A stretch of 64,000 nucleotides of DNA from the NCBI RefSeq assembly GCF_003323735.1, contig NZ_QOIM01000028.1, positions 124,001 to 188,000 of the forward strand, read 5' to 3'. Made by a program: the position numbers and the translations under genes. This DNA is from Streptomyces reniochalinae. Lineage in GTDB: Bacteria > Actinomycetota > Actinomycetes > Streptomycetales > Streptomycetaceae. A model generated the notes under the pieces. That model worked only from the letters and a program-made list of their open reading frames with translations. It did no database searches and was not told the origin of the DNA. Below, in pieces: positions 16,995 to 25,522 of this stretch; the stretch's first letter is position 1; each line of letters begins with the position of its first letter.

Positions 16995-17924
16995 TCATGG
17001 CGGCTCCCGCCTGCGTTCGCCGTCGCCGCGCTCGGCCGTGCGCTTGGAGGCCGTGCGCTTGGCGCGACGCTCCGTTCGTCTGCCGGAGTCCTCCTTGCCG
17101 TCGGACGCGGAACCGGTGGACGCGTCCGGCTGCCGTGCGGTCTCCTCGCCGCCTCGCGTCGCCTTGCCGACCACGTCTCCTCGCGTCGCCTTGCCGACCG
17201 CGTCCCCTGCCTCCTCGCCCACGACCTCCGCTGACTCGCGTGCGCCCTGGCCCACGTCCTGGATGGCCTCGCCGGCACCCGCGCCCGCGTCTTGCACGGC
17301 TCCGCCGGCACCCGCACCCACATCCTGAACGGCGTCTCCGGCGCCGCCGCCGACGTCCCGCACGGCGTCTCCGGCGCCGCCGCCCACGTCCTGAACGGCG
17401 TTGCCTGCGCCGGCACCGACGCTCTTGGTGGCTTCGCCGGCTCCGTGTCCCAGCTCGCCGACCGCTTGCCGGGCCCCGCCGCCGAGTTCCTGGGCCGCGG
17501 CCCCCACACCCCGGGTGACCGCCTCCAGGATCTGCGGGTTCTTGTCGACGCTGCGCAGCACCCGGTCGATGATCCGCGCGACGTTGTCCAGCCGTACCTT
17601 CAGCAGCGCCTGGGCCTCGACGCCCTTGATCTCCAGCTGGACCCGTCCGAGGTCGACGTCGGCGCCGACGTTGAGCTTGAGCAGATCGAGAACCTCCGCC
17701 TGGAGCGAGACGCGGGCGCGCAGGTCCTCGACGTCGAGGTGGATCTCGTCGACCTCGAGCTGAGGGACGTCGAGCAGGACGTCCGGGCCCTGGCCGGCGT
17801 CCTCACCGGCGGGAAGGAGCTCCCCCTCCTGCGGTTCCTGGTCTCCCGCGTCCCCCTCATCCCGGAATCGGTCGTCCTCGTCATCGACGTACCTGGCGTC
17901 GTCGTCACGCTGCTCTTCGTTCAT
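16995..17924 (-). CDS. Actinobacterial protein with central helical domain and GAGDAVQDVG repeats
   Basis: A 309-aa protein of unknown function. Residues 1-45 are very acidic (DDDARYVDDEDDRFRDEGD). Residues about 48-130 are the conserved-looking part: DVPQLEVDEIHLDVEDLRAR then SLQAEVLDLLKLNVGADVDL, and KGVEAQALLKVRLDNVARII. Residues about 135-235 are seven or so imperfect 11-residue repeats of the type GAGDAVQDVGG. The tail is basic (RRTERRAKRTASKRTAERG). The 11-residue periodicity suggests an amphipathic helical rod, as in LEA or apolipoprotein-like proteins. The start is the ATG at 17924; a GTG one codon upstream is equally possible. It ends directly before the small ADEREA protein in the same frame. 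Confidence 0.8.
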   Translation of the reverse strand: MNEEQRDDDARYVDDEDDRFRDEGDAGDQEPQEGELLPAGEDAGQGPDVLLDVPQLEVDEIHLDVEDLRARVSLQAEVLDLLKLNVGADVDLGRVQLEIKGVEAQALLKVRLDNVARIIDRVLRSVDKNPQILEAVTRGVGAAAQELGGGARQAVGELGHGAGEATKSVGAGAGNAVQDVGGGAGDAVRDVGGGAGDAVQDVGAGAGGAVQDAGAGAGEAIQDVGQGARESAEVVGEEAGDAVGKATRGDVVGKATRGGEETARQPDASTGSASDGKEDSGRRTERRAKRTASKRTAERGDGERRREPP

Positions 17925-18091
17925 CACGCGGCCTCGCTGTCCCTGGGACGGGCGTCAGCAACAAGAAGGGCATACCAGCTGCTTTGTACTCGAATCCACT
18001 GTAAAGCGGACTGCCCGCCCTGTCGTGGTGGAGCGTGCGCCTCCCGACGGGCGCCGCGGGCGAGCGCTGTACGGGTCGCCCGGCCCGGCAG

Positions 18092-18748
18092 TCACCCGTT
18101 CGACGTCGACCTGGAGCGAGCGAGGCGGAAGCTGACGTCGTCGATGCGGAAGGTCGGGTGACTGCGCCGCCGCACGGAGGCCCGGCAGCTCCAGTGCTCG
18201 TCGGACCAGCCACCGCCACGGAGTACCCGGTAGCTGCCGTACACCTCGGCGTCGTAGACGTCCCAGCACCAGTCCCACGCGTTGCCCAGCATGTCGTACA
18301 GGCCCCACGGGTTGGGCTGCTTGCCGCCAACGGGGTGAATGCGCTCTTCCGAGGTCACGCGGTACCAGGCGATGTCGTCCAGCCGGCCGTATCGCGGGCC
18401 CGTGGTGCCCGCACGACAGGCGTGCTCCCACTCGGCCTCCGTCGGCAGTCGGTACCCGTCGGCGGAGGCGTCCCACTCGGCCACGTTGTCGTCGCCGAGG
18501 CGGTACGTCGGCGTCAGGCCCTCCCGCCGGGACAACGCGTTGCAGAAGCGGACCGCGTCCCACCACGAGACGCCCTCGACGGGCAGCCGGTCGCCCTGGC
18601 CCGTACTCGGCCGCCGACCGGTGACCTGTACGTACAACAACTGGGTGACCGGGAACGCCGACATCCGAAACGGTGCGACCTCGAGCGACCAACTGCGCTG
18701 CGTCCGCCGATCCGACAGCGTCACCCGCCCCGGCGGAACGTCGACCAT
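18092..18748 (-). CDS. SUMF/formylglycine-generating-enzyme-like protein lacking one catalytic cysteine
   Basis: A 218-aa C-type-lectin-fold protein of the FGE-sulfatase/SUMF family: PVTQLLYVQVTGRRPS, LPVEGVSWWDAVRFCNALSR, GYRLPTEAEWEHACRAG, NPWGLYDMLGNAWDWC, and the C-terminal VLRGGGWSDEHWSCRASVRR. In true FGE the last motif is RGGSWxCHxxYC with two cysteines; here the first position is Asp and only one Cys remains, so formylglycine formation is doubtful. Related SUMF proteins act in other chemistries (EgtB-like, PvdO/NirV). No sulfatase gene is nearby. I chose the ATG at 18748 because GAGG lies six bases upstream; a GTG at 18772 has none. Confidence 0.85.
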   Translation of the reverse strand: MVDVPPGRVTLSDRRTQRSWSLEVAPFRMSAFPVTQLLYVQVTGRRPSTGQGDRLPVEGVSWWDAVRFCNALSRREGLTPTYRLGDDNVAEWDASADGYRLPTEAEWEHACRAGTTGPRYGRLDDIAWYRVTSEERIHPVGGKQPNPWGLYDMLGNAWDWCWDVYDAEVYGSYRVLRGGGWSDEHWSCRASVRRRSHPTFRIDDVSFRLARSRSTSNG

Positions 18749-19328
18749 CTCTTTCCTCAAGCCCGCGTCCACAACGAGTCACCCTAACGGTGTGTGCGCA
18801 CCGCTCCCCGAGGCGCCGCTGTCTCCGTGCCGGCCCTACGGTTCACGCGTCCATTGCGGCTTACGCGTCCATGACGGCTCATGTGTCGTGGCGCCTGCGG
18901 AGCGGCGTGGTGGAGGGAAGCCGTCACCGAACCTGCCGACCCGCTCGATCGCGGCGCGGGCGAAGCCGCCGATGGAAAGGCCGAGGCCGATGCTCATGGG
19001 AGGAAGCCCCCACAAGGGCACGACGAAGCACGTGCCGCCCCTCCGTGGCTCCGCGCGTCCTGCGCGGGCGCGTTTTCCGTTCTGCGGCGCTGTTCCAAGA
19101 GAGCGTCTTGTGCAGAGTGCGGTGACCGTGGCGCAGGGCAGCCGGATCCGGACAACGCCTCTTCGACGCGGGTCAGTTGCTCGGCGCCACGTCGGCGCGG
19201 GTGAGTTTCCCTCGCGTCGAGCCGCCCGTCTTCGGGACCGAGTAGCCCTCTGACCTCGCACAGTAAAGTTTTCTATGCCGTGGGCCAACCTATTGTGGTG
19301 GTACTCAAACTCGGTTAGCTTCTCCGCC
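18749..19328. other. Intergenic stretch with the decayed LLM-oxidoreductase fragment
   Basis: No intact gene is seen here. Apart from the short luciferase-like remnant at 18900-19020, the stretch contains only unrelated short open frames in poor codon usage. A comparatively AT-richer segment at about 19256-19325, with ttgtgg and ggttagct, probably holds the promoter of the XRE-cupin gene. Confidence 0.5.
18900..19020 (-). pseudogene. Remnant of a luciferase-like (LLM class) flavin/F420 oxidoreductase
   Basis: The minus strand encodes SIGGFARAAIERVGRFGDGF preceded by PLWGLPPM, which matches the conserved IGG-AAxRRAARxGDGW core of LLM-class oxidoreductases. Nothing comparable flanks it on either side, so only about 40 codons survive. 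Short and judged by eye, so only moderately supported. Confidence 0.4.
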
Positions 19329-19898
19329 GTGAGCACAGACCCCGTCACGGCCCGGACTCCGGGCGAGCGCCTGCGCAGCCGCCGACGCGCCCTGCAACTC
19401 ACCCTCAGCGACGTCGCTGCCCGAGCCGAGGTCACCGAGGGCCATCTCTCCTCGATCGAGCGCGGCCGTTCGAACGCGAGTGTGCTGACTTTGCAGCGGA
19501 TCTGCGCGGTGCTCCGTCTCAACGTCGGAGACCTCTTCGCGCAGGCCGAGTCCTCGGTGCGGCCCGTGCTGCGGTTCCGCGACGCCAAGGGCGTGGCCTT
19601 CGGCGAGGGTGCCTCGAAGATCAAGCTGACGCCCGCACACTTCGACCACCTCGAACTCCTCCTCGGCCACTTCGGACCGGGCGGGTCGACGGGCGTCGAG
19701 CCCTACACGCACGGCGATTCCGAGGAGGTTCTCCTCGTCATCACCGGCGAGGTCGAGGTCACGATCGACGGCGAGAACCACGCCCTGTCGACCTTCGACT
19801 CGATCCACTACCGCAGCAGCCAACCGCACCGCGTGGTCGAGAGCACGGGCACCGAGGACGCGCGCGTCCTCTGGGCGATGTCCCCTCCTACCTACTGA
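19329..19898 (+). CDS. XRE-family regulator with C-terminal cupin domain
   Basis: A 189-aa transcription factor from the GTG at 19329 (a longer frame from ATG 19275 adds 18 unlikely residues). The N-terminal helix-turn-helix spans about 10-65: TPGERLRSRRRALQLTLSDV and TEGHLSSIERGRSNASVLTL. The C-terminal cupin spans about 110-185 and contains VEPYTHGDSEEVLLVITGEV and STFDSIHYRSSQPHRV. This architecture is typical of regulators such as PuuR that sense small amines, amino acids or peptides. It is followed at 222 bp by an amine-oxidase-like gene and a peptide transporter, its likely targets. Neither start has a clear Shine-Dalgarno, so a short-leader or leaderless mRNA is possible. Confidence 0.88.
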   Translation: MSTDPVTARTPGERLRSRRRALQLTLSDVAARAEVTEGHLSSIERGRSNASVLTLQRICAVLRLNVGDLFAQAESSVRPVLRFRDAKGVAFGEGASKIKLTPAHFDHLELLLGHFGPGGSTGVEPYTHGDSEEVLLVITGEVEVTIDGENHALSTFDSIHYRSSQPHRVVESTGTEDARVLWAMSPPTY

Positions 19899-20119
19899 GT
19901 TCTCCCCCTGCCCCCGATTTCCCCCGGATCCCTTCGAACGACCTACTGACCTCCCTTCCCCCCTCCCGCCTGCCGTCGAGGCGCGATGTCTCCGACGCGC
20001 AAGACGCCGCCACGGCCCCGGCACCGCCCGGCCGCGCCGCCATGCCCCGGCAGTGCCCGCGCCGCCGCGGTCCGTCCGACCGGGACACCAGTAATCCGGC
20101 AACCGTCGAGGAGACAGGT

Positions 20120-21637
20120 ATGACCACGTATCGCAACGGCGAGGTCTCGCACTGGATGCGGAACTCCGACCGCCCGGGCGCTACCGCGCCCAGCGAAGCC
20201 GCAGAGGCCGCGAAGGCCGCAGGGGCGGCAGAGGCACCTGAGGCCGGCCCAACCGCAGGCGGCAGCGCCACCAGGCCCACGCCGGCCGCGCTGCCGACCG
20301 GGAACCAGGACCTCGTCATCGTCGGCGGCGGACTCACCGGGCTGTGGGCGGCCTACTACGCCTCACTCGACCATCCCGACTGGGCGATCACCGTTTTGGA
20401 GGCCGAAGAGGTCGGCTACGGCGCGAGCGGCCGGAACGGAGGCTGGCTCTCGACCCTCATCCCAGGGAACAGGGCCGTCTACGCCAAGTCCGTCGCCGCC
20501 GGCCGGGGCGGCGGGCTCGAAGCCGTGCGCGCCTTCCAGCAGGCCATGTTCACAGCGATCGACGAGACTCTGGCCGTGCTGGATGCCGAGGGTATCGACG
20601 CCCACCAGGCGCAGGGCGGCAATCTCAAGGTCGCGCAGACACCGGCCGGCATGGAGCGCATCCGCGCGACCTACCAGGGCGACCTCACCTACGGGTACTC
20701 GACGGACGACGTGCGGCTTCTCTCCGCCGCCGAGACGCGGGCCCGCGTCAACGTCGACAGCGCGGTCGGCGGCATCTTCTACGAGCGCACGACCGCGGTC
20801 GATCCCGCACTGCTCACCCGGGGACTCGCCGCAGTCGTCGCCGCCCGCGGCGTGCGGATCTGCGAGAACGCGCGGGTCAGCCGCATCGGCGCGGGTTCCG
20901 CCGTGACGAACCGCGGTGCGGTGCGCGGCACGACCGTCCTTTCCTGCCTCGAGGCGTACTCGGGCACGGTCGGCGGGGACGCACCCGGCCTCGGCGCCCG
21001 CCAGGTGATCCCAGTGAACTCGTCGATCATCGTCACCGAGCAGCTGCCGGAGGAGACGTGGGCGCGCATCGGCTGGGAAGGCCGGGAGTGCCTCAGCGAT
21101 TCCGCGCACACCTTCGTCTACGCCCAGCGCACCGTCGACGGGCGCATCGCGATCGGCGGCCGCGGGTCCCCCTACGCCTTCAACTCGGGCACACCGGGCA
21201 GCGGCGCCGTCGACGAGCGGACCGTCGCGCAGCTGCGGCACAAGCTGGGGGCGCTCTTCCCTGGGTACGACATGCCGATCGCCCACGCCTGGCGCGGTGT
21301 CATCGGCGTCACCCGCGACTGGTGCGCTGGCATCTACTTCGACCCGCACCAGCGCATCGGCGTCGCCCGCGGCTATGCCGGGCACGGGGTGACGGCGACC
21401 CAGCTGGCCGCCCGCACGCTCCTCGACCGCGCCGAGGGCAGGACGACCTTCCGGACCGAACTGCCGTGGAACGACCACGACTCCGGGCTCTGGGAGCCGG
21501 AGCCGGTGCGCTGGCTCGGCGTCCACGCGATGTACCGGCTGTTCGAGGCCGCAGACAGCTGGGAGCAGTCGCGTCGCGCCGAGCGGACCTCGCTCATCGC
21601 CCGCTTCGGCTCACGGCTGGCAGGGCTCCACGAGTAA
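20120..21637 (+). CDS. FAD-dependent oxidoreductase (PuuB/DAO family)
   Basis: A 505-aa flavoenzyme of the glycine-oxidase/gamma-glutamylputrescine-oxidase type. FAD binding is LVIVGGGLTGLWAAYYAS at about residue 65 and the second family mark EVGYGASGRNGGWLSTL follows. The C-terminal half has AHAWRGVIGVTRDW and GVARGYAGHGVTATQLAART, the usual flavin-closing segment. The N-terminus carries an Ala/Glu-rich low-complexity insert (about residues 24-55) before the Rossmann strand. The likely reaction is oxidative deamination of an amine or N-methyl amino acid, giving hydrogen peroxide; substrate is not known. The ATG at 20120 has GAGGAGACAG upstream. The peptide transporter gene starts 21 bp after its stop, so the two are co-transcribed. 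Confidence 0.88.
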   Translation: MTTYRNGEVSHWMRNSDRPGATAPSEAAEAAKAAGAAEAPEAGPTAGGSATRPTPAALPTGNQDLVIVGGGLTGLWAAYYASLDHPDWAITVLEAEEVGYGASGRNGGWLSTLIPGNRAVYAKSVAAGRGGGLEAVRAFQQAMFTAIDETLAVLDAEGIDAHQAQGGNLKVAQTPAGMERIRATYQGDLTYGYSTDDVRLLSAAETRARVNVDSAVGGIFYERTTAVDPALLTRGLAAVVAARGVRICENARVSRIGAGSAVTNRGAVRGTTVLSCLEAYSGTVGGDAPGLGARQVIPVNSSIIVTEQLPEETWARIGWEGRECLSDSAHTFVYAQRTVDGRIAIGGRGSPYAFNSGTPGSGAVDERTVAQLRHKLGALFPGYDMPIAHAWRGVIGVTRDWCAGIYFDPHQRIGVARGYAGHGVTATQLAARTLLDRAEGRTTFRTELPWNDHDSGLWEPEPVRWLGVHAMYRLFEAADSWEQSRRAERTSLIARFGSRLAGLHE

Positions 21638-21658
21638 CCCGACTTCCAGGACGACACC

Positions 21659-23140
21659 ATGACAGTGACACCGCCGCGACCGCGGCTCGCCGCCCCGAAC
21701 GCGTCCCGTGCCGTGCCCCGCTCGATCTGGAGCATGGCGTTCACGGAACTGTGGGAGCGCTTCTCCTTCTACGGCCTCCAGGGCATCCTCTCGTTCTATC
21801 TCCTCTACTCGCTCGACAAGGGCGGACTGGACCTCGGGGCCTCCGCGTCGGCGGGCATCGTCGGTGCCTACGGCGGCGCCGTCTACCTCGCGCAGCTCGT
21901 CGGCGCCTGGATCGGTGACCGGCTCGTCAGCCCGAAGTGGGTGGTGCTGTGGGGCGGCGTCATCATCGCCTGCGGGCACGTCCTGCTCGCCGCCTGGCCC
22001 GGGCCGACCGGCCTCGGCGTCGGCCTGGTCCTCATCATCCTCGGCACGGGCGCCCTCAAGACCAACATCACCTCGATCGTCGGCTTCCTGCTGGACGGCC
22101 AGTCCGATGCCAAGCGTGACGCCGGGTTCTCCTACTTCTACATGGCGATCAACGTCGGCGCCGTCATCGGGCCGCTGAGCACCGGTTTCGCGCAGAACCA
22201 ATGGGGCTTCCACTACGGCTTCGGGCTCGCCGCGATCGGCATGCTGGCCGCCATCATCCAGTACGCGCTCTCGTTGAAGAAGCTGCCCGAGCGGGCGGGA
22301 CAGGTGAACAACCCGCTGCCCCGCGGCAAGCTCGTCGCCCCGATCGGCTGCACGCTCGCCGCGCTCGCCGTCGTCGTGGCCGGCTCGCTGGCCGGATGGC
22401 TCACGGCGGAGAACCTGTCGAGCGTCGTCACGCTCGTCGCCCTCGTCGCCGCGGCCGGATACTTCGCCGTCATCCTCTGCTCGACCAAGGTGACCAGTGA
22501 CGAGAAGAGGCGGGTGAGCGCCTACCTGCCGCTGTTCCTGCTCTCCGGCGTCTACTTCGGTTTCCTCTTCCAGAAGTTCACGGCGATCTCGATCCTCATC
22601 ACCGACCGGGTCGACCTCGACATCGGGGGGTGGTCGTTCCCCGTCGCGTGGATCACCACGGTCAGCCCGCTCTCCGCCGTGCTCATCACGCCGCTCGTCG
22701 CGCGCCTGTGGGGGCGTCTCGGGCCACGCCAGCCGGGTCCTGCGGCGAAGTTCGCGATCGGGCTCATACAGATCGGCGTCGCCTACTTCTTCATCCTCCT
22801 CGTGTCGACCGTGACGGGGAACGGGACGATCCCGCTGTTCCTCATCCTGGCCTTCATGGCGCTCGCCGGGTCGTCCGAGGTCTTCGTCGGGCCGATCGGA
22901 CTGGCGTTGGCGACGAAGATCGGGCCGGCGACGTTCCGGGCTCAGATGGTCGGGCTGAACTTCCTCACCCTGGCGCTCGGGTCGTCGCTGTCCGGCCTGC
23001 TCGGCCAGCTCTTCGCCGCGATCCCGAGTACCGCCTACTTCACCATCGTCGCGACGTCCGCCGCCGTCCTGGGCGGGGCGCTGCTGCTGGCGCGGAAGCC
23101 GTTGAACAAATCGCTCCACGCGGGCGTGAGCGCTCAGTAA
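21659..23140 (+). CDS. Proton-coupled oligopeptide transporter (POT/PTR2 family)
   Basis: A 493-aa transporter with 12-14 helices. Family marks are the first-helix motif ELWERFSFYGLQGIL (the proton-coupling ExxERFxYYG), GAWIGDRLVSPKW, the PTR2 signature region FSYFYMAINVGAVIGPL, and GSSEVFVGPIGLALATKIGP. It imports di- and tripeptides or similar small molecules with protons. Pairing with an amine-oxidising flavoenzyme and a cupin regulator suggests uptake then oxidation of one class of nitrogen compound. The length is normal. Confidence 0.92.
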   Translation: MTVTPPRPRLAAPNASRAVPRSIWSMAFTELWERFSFYGLQGILSFYLLYSLDKGGLDLGASASAGIVGAYGGAVYLAQLVGAWIGDRLVSPKWVVLWGGVIIACGHVLLAAWPGPTGLGVGLVLIILGTGALKTNITSIVGFLLDGQSDAKRDAGFSYFYMAINVGAVIGPLSTGFAQNQWGFHYGFGLAAIGMLAAIIQYALSLKKLPERAGQVNNPLPRGKLVAPIGCTLAALAVVVAGSLAGWLTAENLSSVVTLVALVAAAGYFAVILCSTKVTSDEKRRVSAYLPLFLLSGVYFGFLFQKFTAISILITDRVDLDIGGWSFPVAWITTVSPLSAVLITPLVARLWGRLGPRQPGPAAKFAIGLIQIGVAYFFILLVSTVTGNGTIPLFLILAFMALAGSSEVFVGPIGLALATKIGPATFRAQMVGLNFLTLALGSSLSGLLGQLFAAIPSTAYFTIVATSAAVLGGALLLARKPLNKSLHAGVSAQ

Positions 23141-23177
23141 CGGGCGTCAGGGAGAGCCGCCCGTCGAGGAGGAAGGT

Positions 23178-23228
23178 CCCGGGCCGACCGTCACGGCCCG
23201 GGTCGCGACGGTCGGCCCGGGCCGTGAC
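23178..23228 (+). terminator. Terminator-like region with two mutually exclusive hairpins
   Basis: Hairpin A pairs 23178-23192 with 23207-23221 (15 bp, loop 14 nt). Hairpin B pairs 23190-23202 with 23216-23228 (13 bp, loop 13 nt). They share sequence and cannot form together. It sits 38 bp after the peptide-transporter stop and most simply acts as a terminator; no U-run follows. Confidence 0.65.
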
Positions 23229-23304
23229 CCTTCGTCCGTGGTTGTACGATCATGCCCGCGACGACCGGCATTCGGTGGCCGGGCGCTGAGGCGGGGAGAG
23301 CGGC

Positions 23305-24414
23305 GTGGGCAGGGGCGAAGAGCACGAAGGGGCGTCCATATCGGACGAGGAGTGGGCGCGGTTCCTCCGGGAGGCGGAGTCCGGAGACAAGAACGCTCCC
23401 AAGGAGCCGTCGGCGCGGGCCAGGATGGTGGCCAGGCGGTTGCGCGAGGAGCCCGACAGGCCGACGGGCTGGCGGACGTTCGAGCCGCCCGCCCAGGGCA
23501 GGAGCACCGGCCGGGGCACCGGCCGCGGCGGGAAGCGGCTCCTGTACGGGGCGGCGCTGCTGCTCGCGCTCGGGCTGCTGGTACTGGCGCTGAAGCCCAC
23601 CGGGGTGCTCGGGTGGCTTCCCGGCGGGAGCGACGGGCAGACACCGCTCGCCGCGGACTCGGCGGCCGCGCGACAGCCCACTCTGCGGGAGCCCTTCGAA
23701 GGATCGCCCGCGCGCCAGTGGAGCGATGGGCTGGCCGGCGTCACCTTCCCCGCGCCCGACGCGACCGGCTGGATGTCCGAGGCGCAGGTCGCCCAGGCGC
23801 TGGAGAGGACACGTGACTTCCTGGCGGCGTCCAGCCTGGAAGCGGGCGTGCTGCGAGGAGAGCGCCCGAAGAAGGCCATCGCGCTGATCAACCCGCGGCA
23901 GAAGGACGTGCAGGACTTCCTGGACACCGCTTTCGACAGCCCGAGCAGGAAGAACAACCCGCTTATGCTGTTCAGCCGGTTCGACCCGGCGAAGGCGCGG
24001 CTCGCCGGGGACGTGGTGAAGACCCGGGGCCGCGTGACCTTCGACGCGGGCGAGGACGGAGCGCTCGAAGTCACCGCGGACGTCACCTACGTGTACCCGG
24101 TGGTGGCCGCCGAGGAGGGAAGCGACCAGGTCGCACGGACGATCGTGCGGCGCGAGACGGTGATGAGCTGGGACGACCCGGCGAAGGTGCACACCAAAGC
24201 GGGCACGTTCTCCCTCGTGTCGTACAGGGTGGACACCACCAACGGCGGCTGCGACGGTGTCAACGGCTACCTGAACCCGGAGTTCGGTGCCGGGCGGACG
24301 GACGGGGAAGCGGCGACAGGCCCCGGTGTCGACCCCTACGACCGCGACGCGTCGATGGACGAGCGGATGCGGGAAGCCGAGGGCAAGGAGTGCGGGAGGG
24401 CAACCCGGACGTGA
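23305..24414 (+). CDS. Single-pass membrane protein with large extracellular domain, unknown function
   Basis: A 369-aa protein. Residues 1-75 are cytoplasmic and charged (ISDEEWARFLREAESGDKN, RARMVARRLREEPD). A transmembrane helix follows at about 77-98 (LLYGAALLLALGLLVLAL), then a long outside part containing WMSEAQVAQALERTRDFLAA, NPLMLFSRFDPAKARLAGDV, VTADVTYVYPV and VRRETVMSWDDP. The topology and the beta-rich outer part are reminiscent of streptomycete envelope proteins of unknown role. GTG start with GGGGAGAG upstream. The next gene overlaps its stop. Confidence 0.8.
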   Translation: MGRGEEHEGASISDEEWARFLREAESGDKNAPKEPSARARMVARRLREEPDRPTGWRTFEPPAQGRSTGRGTGRGGKRLLYGAALLLALGLLVLALKPTGVLGWLPGGSDGQTPLAADSAAARQPTLREPFEGSPARQWSDGLAGVTFPAPDATGWMSEAQVAQALERTRDFLAASSLEAGVLRGERPKKAIALINPRQKDVQDFLDTAFDSPSRKNNPLMLFSRFDPAKARLAGDVVKTRGRVTFDAGEDGALEVTADVTYVYPVVAAEEGSDQVARTIVRRETVMSWDDPAKVHTKAGTFSLVSYRVDTTNGGCDGVNGYLNPEFGAGRTDGEAATGPGVDPYDRDASMDERMREAEGKECGRATRT

Positions 24415-25169
24415 GCGTCGGGCAGGCCCCGCCCGGGCGTGGCCTGCCCGTCGTGGCCCCCGCCGAGTCAACACGCTTGTCCGCCACTTCGGCACGGCAC
24501 TACCTTGCCGAGGTGGATCTCTTCTCACGCTCGTGGGCGGCGCTGCGCACGGCGGTCGCCGAGCTTCCCGACGACAGTTTCCAGCGGCCGTCCGGCTGCA
24601 CCGGCTGGCTCGTACGCGACCTCGTGTGCCACCTGGTCATCGACGCGCAGGACGTCCTGATCACCCTGGTGACCCCCGCCGGCACCGCGCCGACCGTCGA
24701 CGCGGCGGGGTACTGGACCGTCGCGGACCGGCTGCCCACCGGCGAGGACCCACTCGACGCGCTGACCGTCCGGCTGGCCGCCGCGTACGAGGACCCGCAC
24801 CTGCTCACGTTCCACCTCGACGATGTCGGATCCGCCGCCGGACGCGCCGCGGAACTCGCCGACCCCGGCCTTCGGGTGCGCACCCAGGACATGGTCCTCA
24901 CCGTGGGCGACTACCTTGCCGCGTACGTCCTGGAGTGGACGCTGCACCACCTCGACCTGACCGCGCACCTGCCGCATGCGACGGATCCGCCCGCGGACGG
25001 GCTGGCCCACTCCCGGGCGATGCTGGAGCAGATCACAGGTTGCGCGTTCCCCGCGTCGTTCACCGACAGGGACGTGCTGCTGGTCGGCACCGGCCGCCGG
25101 GCACCGACCGCCACGGAGCAGAGCGCGCTCGGCGAGTCGGCGGCGCGACTGCCGTTCGTCATCGGCTGA
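24411..25169 (+). CDS. DinB/maleylpyruvate-isomerase N-terminal-domain protein
   Basis: A 252-aa protein of the actinobacterial mycothiol-dependent DinB-like group. The four-helix bundle includes FSRSWAALRTAVAELPDDSF, the GWLVRDLVCHLVIDAQD helix with the first His, and LEWTLHHLDLTAHL, whose histidines complete a probable metal triad. The C-terminal part resembles the SCP-like half of these proteins only weakly. Reactions in the family are mycothiol-dependent isomerisations or transfers. I chose the GTG at 24411 (GTGA overlap with the preceding stop, GGGAGGG ten bases upstream); GTG at 24390 or 24513 are alternatives. Confidence 0.78.
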   Translation: MSVGQAPPGRGLPVVAPAESTRLSATSARHYLAEVDLFSRSWAALRTAVAELPDDSFQRPSGCTGWLVRDLVCHLVIDAQDVLITLVTPAGTAPTVDAAGYWTVADRLPTGEDPLDALTVRLAAAYEDPHLLTFHLDDVGSAAGRAAELADPGLRVRTQDMVLTVGDYLAAYVLEWTLHHLDLTAHLPHATDPPADGLAHSRAMLEQITGCAFPASFTDRDVLLVGTGRRAPTATEQSALGESAARLPFVIG

Positions 25170-25522
25170 CGCGTCCGCACTCGGCCGGCGCGGACGGTGG
25201 TCGCACGCACCGGTGAACCGGCCCCTCCGTTCGTGCGCGACCGCCCTCCTCCTTGCCGTCACCGGAGTCCTCGTGCCGGCCGCCGTCCGGATCCTCCAGC
25301 ACCGCACCGGCGCGACCGCATTCCTCAGCCGGACCGGAATCCCGGCTCCGCGTCCGTGGCCGCAGGCGGCCTCGGTCGGCCAAGGCCGCCGAGCTGCCGC
25401 CGACCGGCCGGGAAGCTGTTGTGGCGGATGGTTCATCCCGGACGCGCTGGGAACCCCGGGGAGCGGAGCCCGGGCGCCGTGCGCCGCGCGGCTGTCAGGG
25501 CAGACCCCGAGGGAAAGTGATC
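25170..25522 (+). other. Non-coding stretch before the small acidic protein
   Basis: About 350 bp with no convincing gene. A GTG at 25213 opens a frame that starts like a signal peptide (NRPLRSCATALLLAVTGVLV) but loses coding character and runs through the next gene in another frame, so I do not call it. The promoter of the 57-aa protein is presumably here. RBS GAGGGAAAG is at 25509-25517. Confidence 0.4.

Noticed and set aside
16646..17445. Possible CRISPR array
   Set aside because: The 18-bp and 33-bp repeats are contiguous, without spacers, in coding frame, and no cas genes are present.
23178..23228. Riboswitch
   Set aside because: Position after a stop codon and lack of any known aptamer pattern; a terminator is the simpler explanation.
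25213..25522. Signal-peptide-like frame from GTG 25213
   Set aside because: No RBS, coding character fades, and the frame runs through the next gene.
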